A stretch of 62,612 nt of DNA from Pseudonocardia sulfidoxydans NBRC 16205 (GCF_007989085.1 NZ_BJVJ01000037.1:1-62612), one strand, 5' to 3'. Numbered from the stretch's first letter, positions 1 through 8,079 are shown. A program made the numbers and translations. Notes: generated by a model not told the origin, from the sequence alone.

Positions 1-49
1 ACGGCCACGGAGCCGACCACCGAACGTCATCCAGCTCGCAACCCTCGAC

Positions 50-71
50 CTCCCACGCGAACCCGTGGGAG
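50..71 (-). terminator. Hairpin downstream of the 92-aa gene
   Basis: Perfect 8-bp inverted repeat CTCCCACG / CGTGGGAG with a 6-nt loop, 17 nt beyond the stop codon of the minus-strand gene at 88-366. No T-tract follows, which is common for actinobacterial terminators. Confidence 0.5.
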
Positions 72-87
72 TCGGCTGATGCGCGCT

Positions 88-366
88 CTACGTGCCGAGA
101 GCCAGGAGTCCGACGACGAACTCGTCGCCGGCGGGGGTCCGACCGCCACTCAGGCCGAAGTGGGTTACCAGCTCGGCCGACAGGTACGCCTGCACCTCGT
201 CGGCGCCGGCGCCACGGTCCAGGTGCTCGCCCAACTCCAGGATCAGACAGTCGTACTCGTCTCGGACGCCGTGAGGTACGACGCCGATGAAGTCCCACTC
301 GTTGAGCAGTGCGCGGATCGCCGTCGCCCGGGCCGATGTCGTGTCTCCTCCCCGATGCTCAGCCAC
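88..366 (-). CDS. Hypothetical protein, possibly DUF1871-like
   Basis: A 92-residue soluble protein with no signal peptide or membrane segment. The core ALLNEWDFIGV near residue 20 followed by an acidic, Leu/Ile-rich helical stretch resembles DUF1871-type small proteins of unknown role; that link is from memory of the motif and is weak. It starts with ATG and stops at TAG. It lies 18 nt downstream of the cupin gene on the same strand, so the two may be co-transcribed from the cupin/TetR divergent promoter. A hairpin follows the stop codon. Confidence 0.6.
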   Translation of the reverse strand: MAEHRGGDTTSARATAIRALLNEWDFIGVVPHGVRDEYDCLILELGEHLDRGAGADEVQAYLSAELVTHFGLSGGRTPAGDEFVVGLLALGT

Positions 367-384
367 ACGGGAAGCCTAGGCGCC

Positions 385-705
385 TCATTTGAGCTCGACG
401 AACAGCGCGTGTGTCGGCACGTCGCCGATGTTCTCGCCGATGTGGGTCTGCGCGTCCACCCAGCGGGCCTGGTGCTGCGTCTGCTCCACCTCGACCTCGC
501 GCCCGCCGACGGTGAGCCGGCGCCGGAACGTGGCCAGCGGGATGATCACCATGTCGGGGTGGTCGTGCTCGCAGGTCCGGTCGCCCGGCACGTCGCGGTA
601 CTCCAGCACCCGCACGCGCTCGTTCTCGAACACCACCGAGTACAGGCCCGGGTCGGTGACGACTGGGTCCGTGCTCGCCCTCGCGCTCGCCGTGTCCGTG
701 CTCAT
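385..705 (-). CDS. Cupin-domain protein
   Basis: A 106-residue single-domain cupin. The first cupin motif is visible as GDRTCEHDHPDMVIIPL (two His that would bind metal), and the barrel strand ARWVDAQTHIGENIGDVPTHALFVELK follows. The start at 705 is preferred over the longer frame from 744 because GGAGG sits 7 nt upstream of it. It is divergent from a TetR-family regulator, with a 77-nt spacer that holds a palindrome, so the regulator probably controls it. The substrate is unknown; small cupins of this type are often sensors or isomerases. Confidence 0.8.
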   Translation of the reverse strand: MSTDTASARASTDPVVTDPGLYSVVFENERVRVLEYRDVPGDRTCEHDHPDMVIIPLATFRRRLTVGGREVEVEQTQHQARWVDAQTHIGENIGDVPTHALFVELK

Positions 706-748
706 ACGAGACCTCCGCGTTCGCTGGTGAGAAGTTCGTGGCACTGAA

Positions 749-771
749 GTACCATGAGGGGACTACGGTAC
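749..771. promoter_or_regulatory. Candidate TetR operator between cupin and TetR genes
   Basis: Inverted repeat GTACC (749-753) / GGTAC (767-771) with a 13-nt centre in the 77-nt divergent spacer. TACGGT (764-769) could be a -10 element giving a leaderless or near-leaderless mRNA for the TetR gene. A palindrome on top of the divergent promoter is the usual layout for TetR autoregulation. Inferred from position and symmetry only. Confidence 0.45.
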
Positions 772-782
772 CGTCGGCGTCA

Positions 783-1385
783 ATGTCGACCCCCTACGAA
801 CTGACCGGCCGACGCAACCAGAAGGCCCGCACCCGCACCGCGCTCGTCGACGCAGCCCGCGAGCTGCTGTCCCACGGGACGACGCCGACGGTCGAGGATG
901 CCGCGGGGGCGGCCGCGGTCTCCCGGACCACGGCCTACCGGTACTTCCCGAATCAGCGCGCCCTCGTCTCGGCCGCATACCCCGAGGTCGACCAGGCGTC
1001 GCTGCTGCCCGCGGACCCGCCCGCCGACCCCGAGCAGCGCCTCGCCCTGCTGCTCCACGCCACGAACCGGATCGTCCGCGACTGGGAGACCCAGCTGCGG
1101 GCGGCGCTGCGGTTGTCGTTGGAACCCGAGGCCGACCCCACGGAGCCGGTGATGCGGCGGGGCCGGGTGATCGGATGGCTGACCGACGCGCTCGAACCCC
1201 TCGCCGCCACGCACCCGGGGATCGACCGGGACCGGCTGGCCGTCGCGATCCGCGCCGCGACGGGAATCGAGGCGTTCGTCTGGCTGGTCGACGTCGCCGG
1301 CTGCTCCCCCGACGACGCGCTGGCGACGATGCACTGGAACGGCCTCGCGATCCTGCGCACCGCACTCCGCGACGGCGGCCCGTGA
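783..1385 (+). CDS. TetR/AcrR-family transcriptional regulator
   Basis: A 200-residue regulator. The N-terminal helix-turn-helix spans about residues 12-58 (TALVDAARELLSHG, then VEDAAGAAAVSRTTAYRYFPNQ), the standard TetR DNA-binding signature. The C-terminal all-helical part would bind a ligand that cannot be guessed. ATG at 783 (MSTPYELTG) is the family-like start; an in-frame start at 738 would add 15 residues and overlap the candidate operator. It is divergent from the cupin gene, its most probable target. Confidence 0.85.
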   Translation: MSTPYELTGRRNQKARTRTALVDAARELLSHGTTPTVEDAAGAAAVSRTTAYRYFPNQRALVSAAYPEVDQASLLPADPPADPEQRLALLLHATNRIVRDWETQLRAALRLSLEPEADPTEPVMRRGRVIGWLTDALEPLAATHPGIDRDRLAVAIRAATGIEAFVWLVDVAGCSPDDALATMHWNGLAILRTALRDGGP

Positions 1386-1563
1386 GAACCTGATCGCCGA
1401 CTTCGACACCGGGCTGGTTCGAGATGAACAGAGCAGCCGCGTACGCGCTGGGCCGTGCTCACCGAGAGAGCCGGAAAGACGTTGGAGACAGCGGCTACGG
1501 CGGGAAAACGCCGGATGATCTTGGTCAGAGATTCACATGTAAGCCGCTGACCTGCGAGGAAAG

Positions 1564-1636
1564 CTCCTCCGACTGGACTCGAACCAGTAACCCTGCGATT
1601 AACAGTCGCATGCTCTGCCAATTGAGCTACGGAGGA
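1564..1636 (-). tRNA. tRNA-Asn (GTT)
   Basis: A 73-nt cloverleaf on the minus strand. The acceptor stem TCCTCCG pairs with CGGAGGA, the D-arm begins TAGCTCAATTGG, the anticodon loop CTGTTAA holds GTT (Asn), and the T-loop is GGTTCGAGTCC. Discriminator base is G and CCA is not encoded. About 180 nt before and 150 nt after it hold no recognisable gene. Confidence 0.95.
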
Positions 1637-1790
1637 CCGCTGTGCCGGCCGGGGCACCGCCCTTCCGACTCGCAAACCTTAGCGCACCCGTTCGGCCGCA
1701 TCGTCCGGGGGGCCTGTCCGCCAGGGCACCCGGCGGACCTGCAGCTGGGGCAGGATGGGGCGCGAACACGGACGAACCTGCGGAGGCGAC

Positions 1791-2000
1791 ATGCTGAAGT
1801 TCTTGTTGGGTGCGGCCGTCGGGTACGTGTTGGGGGCGCGGGCCGGGCACGAGCGCTACGAGCAGCTGGTGCGGACCTACCAGCGTGTCACCGACCATCC
1901 TGCGGTGCAGGGCGCGGCGGGGGTGGTGCGGGCGCGGGTCGAGGAGGCCGTCACCGGCAACCCGCACGGGGACGCGTCGTCGAACGGGCGCGGTCACTGA
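1791..2000 (+). CDS. Small hypothetical protein with N-terminal hydrophobic segment
   Basis: A 69-residue protein starting MLKFLLGAAVGYVLGARAG, a Gly/Ala-rich hydrophobic helix like those in YtxH-type small membrane-associated proteins, followed by a charged helical region (ERYEQLVRTYQRV). The ATG at 1791 is chosen because GGAGG lies 5 nt upstream; a frame from 1755 lacks that support. Function unknown. The next gene begins at or just after its stop codon, suggesting translational coupling. Confidence 0.7.
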   Translation: MLKFLLGAAVGYVLGARAGHERYEQLVRTYQRVTDHPAVQGAAGVVRARVEEAVTGNPHGDASSNGRGH

Positions 2001-2038
2001 CCTCTCGGCGGCGGGCGCCGACCGGCCCGGCGGTCTAC

Positions 2039-2755
2039 CTGCGGTACCTCGAGATCGACGAGGCCGCGGTCCCCGACGAACCGTGCCACCCGTTCGACCT
2101 CGCCGTCGTCGCGGCCCTGCGGGGCCGGCGGCTGGAGCTCGGTCCGGGCGTGACGTTCCTGGTGGGCGAGAACGGCTCCGGGAAGTCGACGCTCGTCGAG
2201 GCCATCGCGGTCGCGGCAGGGTTCAACGCGGAGGGCGGGTCGCGGTCGTTCCGGTTCTCGACGCGGGCGAGCGAGTCGACGCTGGGCGGGGCGTTGCGGG
2301 TGGGCCGGGCGCCTGGGCGGGAGCTGTCGTCGTTCTTCCTGCGGGCCGAGTCGTTCTACAACGTGGCGACGGAGATCGAGGCGCTCGACCTGGTCGACGC
2401 GTACGGCGGGGTCTCGCCGCACGAGCGGTCGCACGGCCAGTCGTTCCTCGACCTGCTCAACCATCGTTTCCGGCCCGGCGGTCTCTATCTGCTGGACGAG
2501 CCGGAGGCGGCGCTGTCGGTGACGGGGTGCATGGCGGCGTTGGCGCGCATCCACGAGCTGGCGCGGCAGGGGTCGCAGTTCATCGTCGCGACGCACTCGC
2601 CGATCCTGCTCGCGGTCCCGCGGGCGCGGATCCTGGAGATCGGTGACGACGGGCGGCTGCACACCGTCTCCTACGACGACGCGTTGCCTGTCGTGACGAT
2701 GCGGGCGTTCCTGGCAGACCCGGGACACCGGGTGCGGGACCTGCTGCGACCCTAG
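2039..2755 (+). CDS. AAA family ATPase (ABC-type nucleotide-binding fold)
   Basis: About 238 residues. Walker A GENGSGKST near residue 45, Q/D-rich middle, and a Walker B LLDEPEAALS near residue 150 followed by an H-loop (THSPILLA). This is the SMC/RecF-like stand-alone ATPase family with no membrane partner; cellular role unknown. The start is problematic: the family-like N-terminus (YLRYLEID) has no ATG, GTG or TTG in frame. Only CTG codons at 1997 (overlapping the previous stop) and 2039 are available, so the coordinate given is a guess. The 3' end shares a CTAG with the convergent tam gene. Confidence 0.75.
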   Translation: MRYLEIDEAAVPDEPCHPFDLAVVAALRGRRLELGPGVTFLVGENGSGKSTLVEAIAVAAGFNAEGGSRSFRFSTRASESTLGGALRVGRAPGRELSSFFLRAESFYNVATEIEALDLVDAYGGVSPHERSHGQSFLDLLNHRFRPGGLYLLDEPEAALSVTGCMAALARIHELARQGSQFIVATHSPILLAVPRARILEIGDDGRLHTVSYDDALPVVTMRAFLADPGHRVRDLLRP

Positions 2756-3519
2756 GACTCCTTGTGCGCCACCGCGAAGATGCGGCGGAACGGGAGCCAC
2801 GTCGTGCCGTCGGCCCGCATCGGGTAGGCCTCGCGGAGCAGCGGCGCGAGCTCGGCGCGGAAGTCGTCGTAGTCCGGAGGATCGAGTGCGTCGCGGACCG
2901 GGCGCAGCGTGGTGGCGCTGATCCAGGTGAGGACGGGGTCGTCGCCGGTGAGCCGCTGCAGGTAGGTGGTCTCCCAGACGTCGACGTCGACTTTCGCGCC
3001 GCCCAGGATCGAGGCGTAGTCGGCGGGTTCGGCCACGGCGAGCTCGTCGCGCAGGGTGAGCCCACGTCGGGCGGCGAGCTCGCGGGCCAGCGCGTGGGAG
3101 GGGGCGCCGAAGTTGCCGGGCACCTGCATGGCGAACCAGGCGCCCGCCGGGAGGGCGTCGATCCAGCGGGCGAGCAGGTCGGTGTGGGTGGGCACCCACT
3201 GCAGCACGGCGTTGGTGACGACGACGTCGACGTCCGGGCCGGGCGTCCAGGTTTCGACCGGCGCGAGCGTCGCGTCGATCCCGCGCGAACGGGCGGCCTC
3301 GACCATGTCGGGCGAGGAGTCCAGGGCCTCGACGGCGGCGTCGGGCCAGCGCCGGCTGAGGGTCTCGGTGAGGTGGCCGGGCCCGCAGCCGAGGTCGACG
3401 ACGCGGCGCGGGGCGGCGGCGCCGATGCGGGCGACGAGGCCGAGGAACGGGCGGGAGCGGGCGTCGTCGAACTGGAGGTAGAGCGCGGGGTCCCAGGTCG
3501 TCCCGGTCGTCCCGGTCAT
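2752..3519 (-). CDS. tam: Trans-aconitate 2-methyltransferase
   Basis: A 255-residue class I SAM-dependent methyltransferase, the usual length of Tam. It carries the SAM motif VVDLGCGPGHLTE near residue 40, an acidic strand end EALDSSPDM, the post-motif NAVLQWVP and a C-terminal YPMRADGTTWLPFRRIFAVA typical of Tam. Tam methylates trans-aconitate, a by-product that inhibits aconitase. Its ATG overlaps the stop of the upstream hypothetical gene by 4 nt, so it is the last gene of the dnaG operon. Stop codons of this gene and the convergent ATPase overlap. Confidence 0.88.
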   Translation of the reverse strand: MTGTTGTTWDPALYLQFDDARSRPFLGLVARIGAAAPRRVVDLGCGPGHLTETLSRRWPDAAVEALDSSPDMVEAARSRGIDATLAPVETWTPGPDVDVVVTNAVLQWVPTHTDLLARWIDALPAGAWFAMQVPGNFGAPSHALARELAARRGLTLRDELAVAEPADYASILGGAKVDVDVWETTYLQRLTGDDPVLTWISATTLRPVRDALDPPDYDDFRAELAPLLREAYPMRADGTTWLPFRRIFAVAHKES

Positions 3520-4040
3520 CCCTGCCGGGCTTTCCTCGCCACCTCGACGGCGAGGCGGCGCACGAGGTCGGGGTCGGTGCCCGGGTCGGGGCGGACCTGC
3601 AGGATCGAGCCGTCGGAACCGGCGACCTTGCGCTGCAGGAACCAGGCGCCGCCGCCGGGCAGGTCGCGATGGTGGCGCGACCGGATCGAGCCGGTGACGC
3701 GCTCGTGCACGATCTGCGGGACCTTGCCCGGGTCATCGAGGCGCAGCCGTCGCGGGGGGAGGTCGGCGAGCAGCACGACGCCGTCCTCGACCGACTCGGT
3801 CGCCTCCGTGACGACGAGCGCGCCCTCGGCCCAGACGGCCTTGCTGACGAGGTGCCAGCCGATGCGGCGCGGGGCGTCGCCGGGCAGCCAGATGCCCCAC
3901 GACGTGACGACGACGTGGCTGCCGCCGACGATCGGGGCGACGGCGAGGACACGTTCGTCGGGTTCGAGGACGGCGTCGAAACCGGCGGGCAGCTCGCCGC
4001 GGCCCGTGACGATCTGGGTGAGGCGGTTCATCAGACCCAT
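3516..4040 (-). CDS. Conserved hypothetical protein downstream of dnaG
   Basis: A 174-residue protein without transmembrane segments. It begins MGLMNRLTQIVTGRGELPAGFDAVLEPDERVLA and reads as mixed beta structure with a basic C-terminus. The ATG at 4040 overlaps the dnaG stop codon by one base (TGATG), and its own stop overlaps the tam start, so the three genes are tightly coupled. I do not recognise an enzymatic motif. Proteins of this kind sit beside dnaG in many actinobacteria, from general knowledge, but no function follows from that. Confidence 0.75.
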   Translation of the reverse strand: MGLMNRLTQIVTGRGELPAGFDAVLEPDERVLAVAPIVGGSHVVVTSWGIWLPGDAPRRIGWHLVSKAVWAEGALVVTEATESVEDGVVLLADLPPRRLRLDDPGKVPQIVHERVTGSIRSRHHRDLPGGGAWFLQRKVAGSDGSILQVRPDPGTDPDLVRRLAVEVARKARQG

Positions 4041-5938
4041 CAGACTGCCGCCCCCATCGCTTTGTCGCGCAATGCGATCCGGTACTGCTCCAACGGCACG
4101 AGGTCGCCGAAGAGCTGGTGGTAGGCGTCGGCCTCCTCGACGGGGTTGGTGCGTTGCAGACGGGCCTTGAGCTCGGCGATCTGCGACTCGACGAGCGCGA
4201 GCCGCACCCCGGCGACGACGCTGCTGACGTAGCGGGCCTCGTCGGTGAGCCCGTTGCCGGTGTTGCCGCCGCGGGCGGTGCGGCGGGGCAGCTGCATCGG
4301 TTCGACGGCGAGCTCGTGGACGAGGCCGCGGAACTCGGGGACGCACTCGGTGCCGACGGCCTCGATCCACGCCTGGCCCGACATCCCGCCGCACACCCCG
4401 CCGGCGGCGGCGACGGCGCGGTGCACGCCCGCGAACGCGGGGTGGGTGAACGCGGCCTCGGGCAGTTCGTCGTAGGCGGGGCCGGCGACGGCGGGCTCCT
4501 GCAGGGCCGCCTTCACGGCCTCGCGCTGCAGGTGCAGGCGGGGGTCGTCCTTCGCGGGGGCCGCGGCGGGGGGCGGGGTGCGTCGGCCGCGGCCGGGCTC
4601 GGCGGGCGCGCCTGCCGACTCGCGGACCCGGCGGACGACCATCGCGATGTCGTCCCAGCTGGTCCAGCCGGCGAGGCGGCGGGCGTACTCGTCGCGAAGA
4701 TCTTCCCGACGGATCCGCGCGACGAGCGGGACGCAGCGTTGGAGGGCGGCGACGCGGCCCTCGGCGGTGTCGAGGTCGTGGTCGCGCAGCATCGAGCGGA
4801 TCGCGAACTCGAACAGCGGTTCGCGGCGGGCGACGAGGTCGCGCACGGCGGTGTCGCCGCCGGACTGGCGCAGCTCGCAGGGGTCCTGACCGTCAGGGGC
4901 GATGGAGACGAACGTCTGCGCGGCGAAGCTCTGGTCGCCCTCGAACGCCTTGAGCGCGGCGGCCTGACCTGCGGCGTCGCCGTCGAAGGTGTAGATGACC
5001 TCGCCGAGGTCGAAGCTGTCGTCGCCGATGAGCCGACGGATGACCGAGACGTGCTCGGCGCCGAAGGCCGTCCCACAGGAGGCGACGGCGGTGGGGACCC
5101 CGGCGAGGTGCATGGCCATGACGTCGGTGTAGCCCTCGACGACGACGACCTGGCGGCGCTTGGCGATCTCGCGCTTGGCGAGGTCGAGCCCGAACAGGAC
5201 GTGGGTCTTGCGGTAGACGGGCGTCTCGGTGGTGTTGAGGTACTTGGCCTCGATGCCGTCGTCGTCGTAGAGCCGGCGGGCGCCGAACCCGACGACGTCG
5301 CCGCCGAGGTCGCGGATGGGCCAGAGCAGGCGGCGGTGGAACCGGTCGATGGGGCCGCGCCTGCCCTCCTTGGACAGTCCGGCCTTCATGAGCTCGTCGA
5401 GGGTGAACCCGGCGGCGAGCAGGTGCTTGGTGAGCAGGTCCCAGCCTGCGGGGGCGTAGCCGCAACCGAACCGGGCGGCCGCGGCGGCGTCGAACCCGCG
5501 CGCGGCGAGGAACTCGACGGCGGCCGCCGCGTCCGGGCCGCGCAGCTTGTCGGTGTAGAACTCGGCGGCCTTGCGGTTGGCCTCGAGCAACCGGGAGCGG
5601 GTGCCGCGGTCGCGCTGGACGGAGCTGCCGCCACCCTCGTAGGTGAGCCGGACGCCGACCTTCTCCGCGAGCCGTTCGACGGCCTCGACGAACCCGACCA
5701 CCTCGATCTTCATGACGAAGTCGATGACGCTGCCACCCTCGCCGCAGCCGAAGCAGTGGAACGTGCCGTGCGTGGGGCGGACGTTGAACGACGGGGTCTT
5801 CTCGTCGTGGAAGGGGCACAAGCCCTTCAGCGAGCCGGCACCGGCGCGGCGCAGCGCGACGTACTCGCCGATGACCTCGTCGATCCGGGCGCGGTCACGG
5901 ACCTCCATGATGTCGCTGTCCCGGATACGCCCTGCCAC
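4040..5938 (-). CDS. dnaG: DNA primase DnaG
   Basis: A 632-residue primase that makes RNA primers for chromosome replication. It has the N-terminal CHC2 zinc finger (Cys41, His44, Cys62, Cys65), the catalytic core with the RNA-polymerase basic motif (KYLNTTETPVYRK), and a TOPRIM domain (VVVEGYTDVMAMH, then YTFDGDAAGQAA). The C-terminal helicase-binding part is present and preceded by a low-complexity Pro/Ala linker near residue 460. The start is GTG at 5938. It heads an operon with a hypothetical gene and tam. Confidence 0.97.
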   Translation of the reverse strand: MAGRIRDSDIMEVRDRARIDEVIGEYVALRRAGAGSLKGLCPFHDEKTPSFNVRPTHGTFHCFGCGEGGSVIDFVMKIEVVGFVEAVERLAEKVGVRLTYEGGGSSVQRDRGTRSRLLEANRKAAEFYTDKLRGPDAAAAVEFLAARGFDAAAAARFGCGYAPAGWDLLTKHLLAAGFTLDELMKAGLSKEGRRGPIDRFHRRLLWPIRDLGGDVVGFGARRLYDDDGIEAKYLNTTETPVYRKTHVLFGLDLAKREIAKRRQVVVVEGYTDVMAMHLAGVPTAVASCGTAFGAEHVSVIRRLIGDDSFDLGEVIYTFDGDAAGQAAALKAFEGDQSFAAQTFVSIAPDGQDPCELRQSGGDTAVRDLVARREPLFEFAIRSMLRDHDLDTAEGRVAALQRCVPLVARIRREDLRDEYARRLAGWTSWDDIAMVVRRVRESAGAPAEPGRGRRTPPPAAAPAKDDPRLHLQREAVKAALQEPAVAGPAYDELPEAAFTHPAFAGVHRAVAAAGGVCGGMSGQAWIEAVGTECVPEFRGLVHELAVEPMQLPRRTARGGNTGNGLTDEARYVSSVVAGVRLALVESQIAELKARLQRTNPVEEADAYHQLFGDLVPLEQYRIALRDKAMGAAV

Positions 5939-5981
5939 GCTCGCGAGTCTAGGCCCGTGGCGCGCGGGCGGGCCGGACGGC

Positions 5982-6356
5982 TCAGGTCGCCAGGACCAGG
6001 CAGAACGGATGGCCGACCGGGTCGGTGTAGACGCGGAACGTCTCGCCGGGCTGGACGTCGGCCTTCGTGGCGCCGACGCCGAGGACGAACTCCTCGCCGG
6101 CGTCGAGGTCGGGGACGTCGAAGTCGAGGTGCAGCTGCTGCGGGTGCTCCTGCTGCGGCCACTGCGGCGCGCGGTAGTCGCCGACCTGCTGGCAGGCGAT
6201 CGTCACGGGGCCGTCGGCGACGAGCTCGCGCCAGTCGTCGTCGGTGTCGCCCTCGGCGAGGGGCCAGCCGGTGAGCTCCGAGTAGAAGCGGATGAGCGAG
6301 TCGGGATCGGGGCAGTCGAGGGCCACGACGGACAGGCGCGGGGTGGGGCGGCTCAT
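5982..6356 (-). CDS. VOC (glyoxalase/bleomycin-resistance fold) protein
   Basis: A 124-residue single vicinal-oxygen-chelate domain: SVVALDCPDPDSLIRFYSEL at the N-terminus, HLDFDVPDLDAGEEFVLGVGA in the middle and VYTDPVGHPFCLVLAT at the end. Such proteins bind a metal or small molecule; the substrate cannot be read from sequence. Its ATG overlaps by 4 nt the stop codon of a 43-codon membrane peptide gene just upstream, so the two are probably translated together. Confidence 0.85.
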   Translation of the reverse strand: MSRPTPRLSVVALDCPDPDSLIRFYSELTGWPLAEGDTDDDWRELVADGPVTIACQQVGDYRAPQWPQQEHPQQLHLDFDVPDLDAGEEFVLGVGATKADVQPGETFRVYTDPVGHPFCLVLAT

Positions 6357-6484
6357 CGTCGCGACGGTAGTGGCCCGGGTGGGCGTCCGCTGTGGTCGAG
6401 CAGCAGCGGGACCGCGGTCATCACGGCGAAGAGCAGGACGGCGGCGGCGAGGGCGGACCAGGTGAGGACGTCGTGGAGCACCAT
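6353..6484 (-). CDS. 43-aa single-span membrane peptide
   Basis: A short reading frame MVLHDVLTWSALAAAVLLFA.. with one hydrophobic helix (about residues 6-28) and a basic C-tail ending LPSRR. Its TGA overlaps the ATG of the VOC gene (ATGA). It resembles the 63-aa membrane protein encoded 69 nt upstream on the same strand (both carry DVLT near the start, then A-rich helix and PL). Too short for standard gene callers; coding status rests on the overlap geometry and the similarity. Confidence 0.5.
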   Translation of the reverse strand: MVLHDVLTWSALAAAVLLFAVMTAVPLLLDHSGRPPGPLPSRR

Positions 6485-6553
6485 GGCTCCACGGTCAGCC
6501 CGCAGGCCGTGCCGCGGCTGCGAGCGGGCTGGGAGCCCGCTGAGAAGGGCGGG

Positions 6554-6745
6554 TCAGGCGGCGACGGGCTGCGGGACGACGGCGTCGAGGGATTCGGGCG
6601 CGCGGCGCGGCTGCGGGATGAGCGGGGCGTCGGCCTCGACGCGGCCCACGGCGTCGCCGTAGAGCGGCAGGGCCGCCATGGCCAGCAGCACGACGATGCC
6701 GGCGCCGCCGGCGAGGACGGTCAGGACGTCGGACAGCATGTTCAT
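6554..6745 (-). CDS. 63-aa single-span membrane protein
   Basis: MNMLSDVLTVLAGGAGIVVL.. gives one transmembrane helix (about residues 8-28) with an N-terminus likely outside or in the membrane, followed by a Pro/Ala-rich soluble tail. Start ATG at 6745 is preceded by a weak GGGGGT. No family is recognised. It is followed by the shorter peptide of similar layout, which suggests a duplicated small-protein gene. Confidence 0.6.
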   Translation of the reverse strand: MNMLSDVLTVLAGGAGIVVLLAMAALPLYGDAVGRVEADAPLIPQPRRAPESLDAVVPQPVAA

Positions 6746-6816
6746 ACCCCCGACATCTCCCCGCAGGCTGACCGTGTTACCGCATCCGGCGGCGTGTCGC
6801 GCGTGTCGCGGCTACG

Positions 6817-7251
6817 TCATTCGGAGGAGTGAACCGACGCGCGGCCTGATCGCACCAGGACGACCGCCAGGGCCGCCGCGACGACGACCTCCACCGCGAA
6901 CCCGGCCGTCTGCAACGTGGCGTCGAGCGCGCTGAACCCGTGCAGGTGGAAGCTGTGGAAGACGACGTGCGGGATCGTCCACACGGCGAACACCACGAGC
7001 GTGATCGCGACGAGCCGGCGGTCGAGCCAGATCGCCGCGGCGACGAGCAGGACCGTCAACGCCAGGCTGAGCGCGCCGACGTCACGGACGAGGTGTTCGT
7101 TGTAGGGCGGCAGCGCCGAGACCCAGCTGTGGCCGGGTGCGGGGAAGTCGTCGTAGAACGAGCGTGGCGCGGGCAGTGCCCAGAGTCCGACGAACGCCTG
7201 GGTCGCGGCCAGCACGAGCAGCCCGACACGCAGCACGATGCGCGTGTTCAC
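6817..7251 (-). CDS. Four-helix integral membrane protein
   Basis: A 144-residue protein with four predicted hydrophobic helices: about residues 5-25, 58-76, 80-98 and 115-137. A conserved-looking loop RSFYDDFPAPGHSWVSALPPYNEHLVRDVG lies outside the first span, and IPHVVFHSFH holds several His. The function is unknown. The GTG start overlaps the stop of the SDR epimerase gene (GTGA), so it is co-expressed with it and probably belongs to the same ECF41-type regulon. Confidence 0.75.
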   Translation of the reverse strand: MNTRIVLRVGLLVLAATQAFVGLWALPAPRSFYDDFPAPGHSWVSALPPYNEHLVRDVGALSLALTVLLVAAAIWLDRRLVAITLVVFAVWTIPHVVFHSFHLHGFSALDATLQTAGFAVEVVVAAALAVVLVRSGRASVHSSE

Positions 7252-7979
7252 GACGCCTCCAGGAACTGCTCGAAGGTCACGGTGCCGTCGGCGTGCTCCG
7301 GCGTGGTGAGGGCGCCCGCGCGCAGCCCGCGCCCCATCGCGCCGGGCAGTCGCAGCGCGACGACACGCCGCCGTGTCCCCGTCGCGGCGAGCCAGGTCCG
7401 GCCGAGGTCGGCCATGTCGCGCACCTGCGGACCGCCGAGGTCGGGGACCCGGCCCGCGGCCGGGGCGATCGTGAGCGCGGCGAGCCGGGCGGCGACGTCG
7501 GTGACGTCGACGGGCTGGAACCGGGCCCCGGCGAGGACGGGCAGCAGCCCGGTCCGCGAGCCGGCCCTGAACATCGTCGCCAGCAGGTCGTGGAACTGGG
7601 TGGCGCGCAGGATCGTCCAGGGCAGGCCGCTGCCGGTGACGAGGGCTTCCGCGGCGAGCTTGGCCCGGTAGTACGGCATCGGTACGCCCTCGATGCCGAC
7701 GATCGACACGTACAGCAGGTGCGGGCTGCCGGCGCGAGCGGCGGCGTCGACGAGTGTCCGGGTGGTGTCGGCGTCGCCGCGCGGGGCGGTGGCGCAGTGC
7801 ACGACCACGTCGGCGCCGCGGACGGCGTCGTCGATCCCGGCGCCCGTGCGCAGGTCACCGACCACGCGCCCCTCCCCCGCGGTGCGGCTGAGCACGCGCG
7901 GCGCGTGCCCGTCGTGACGCAGCCTGTCGACGAGGGCGCGGCCCAACGTGCCGGTTCCCCCGGTGACGAGGATGTCCAT
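7248..7979 (-). CDS. NAD(P)-binding SDR epimerase / NmrA-like protein
   Basis: A 243-residue atypical short-chain dehydrogenase. The Rossmann motif ILVTGGTGTLGRALVD is at residues 2-17, followed by HCATAPRGDADTTRTLVDAA and YYRAKLAAEALV (YxxxK). It most resembles NmrA/NAD(P)-epimerase-like proteins; the substrate is unknown. Start ATG at 7979 has GGAGG 5 nt upstream. Upstream lies a promoter match for ECF41 sigma factors, and ECF41 genes are known to sit beside carboxymuconolactone decarboxylases, oxidoreductases or epimerases. The divergent ECF41 gene here is broken. Confidence 0.85.
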   Translation of the reverse strand: MDILVTGGTGTLGRALVDRLRHDGHAPRVLSRTAGEGRVVGDLRTGAGIDDAVRGADVVVHCATAPRGDADTTRTLVDAAARAGSPHLLYVSIVGIEGVPMPYYRAKLAAEALVTGSGLPWTILRATQFHDLLATMFRAGSRTGLLPVLAGARFQPVDVTDVAARLAALTIAPAAGRVPDLGGPQVRDMADLGRTWLAATGTRRRVVALRLPGAMGRGLRAGALTTPEHADGTVTFEQFLEAS

Positions 7980-8010
7980 CGGTCCTCCCGTTCTCGGTGG
8001 TTTCCCATGG

Positions 8011-8037
8011 GACGGCAGCGGGCCCCGGGACGTGACG
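8011..8037 (-). promoter_or_regulatory. Candidate ECF41-type promoter of the SDR gene
   Basis: On the minus strand CGTCACG (8037-8031) and CGTC (8014-8011) are separated by exactly 16 nt. The published ECF41 promoter is TGTCACA-N16-CGTC; this matches five of seven -35 bases, the spacing and the whole -10. The implied start point is about 25 nt before the ATG, leaving room for the GGAGG ribosome site. Confidence 0.55.
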
Positions 8038-8079
8038 GTGCACGGACGTGACGTGCGTCGCGCCGGTAGCGTCCGCGCG

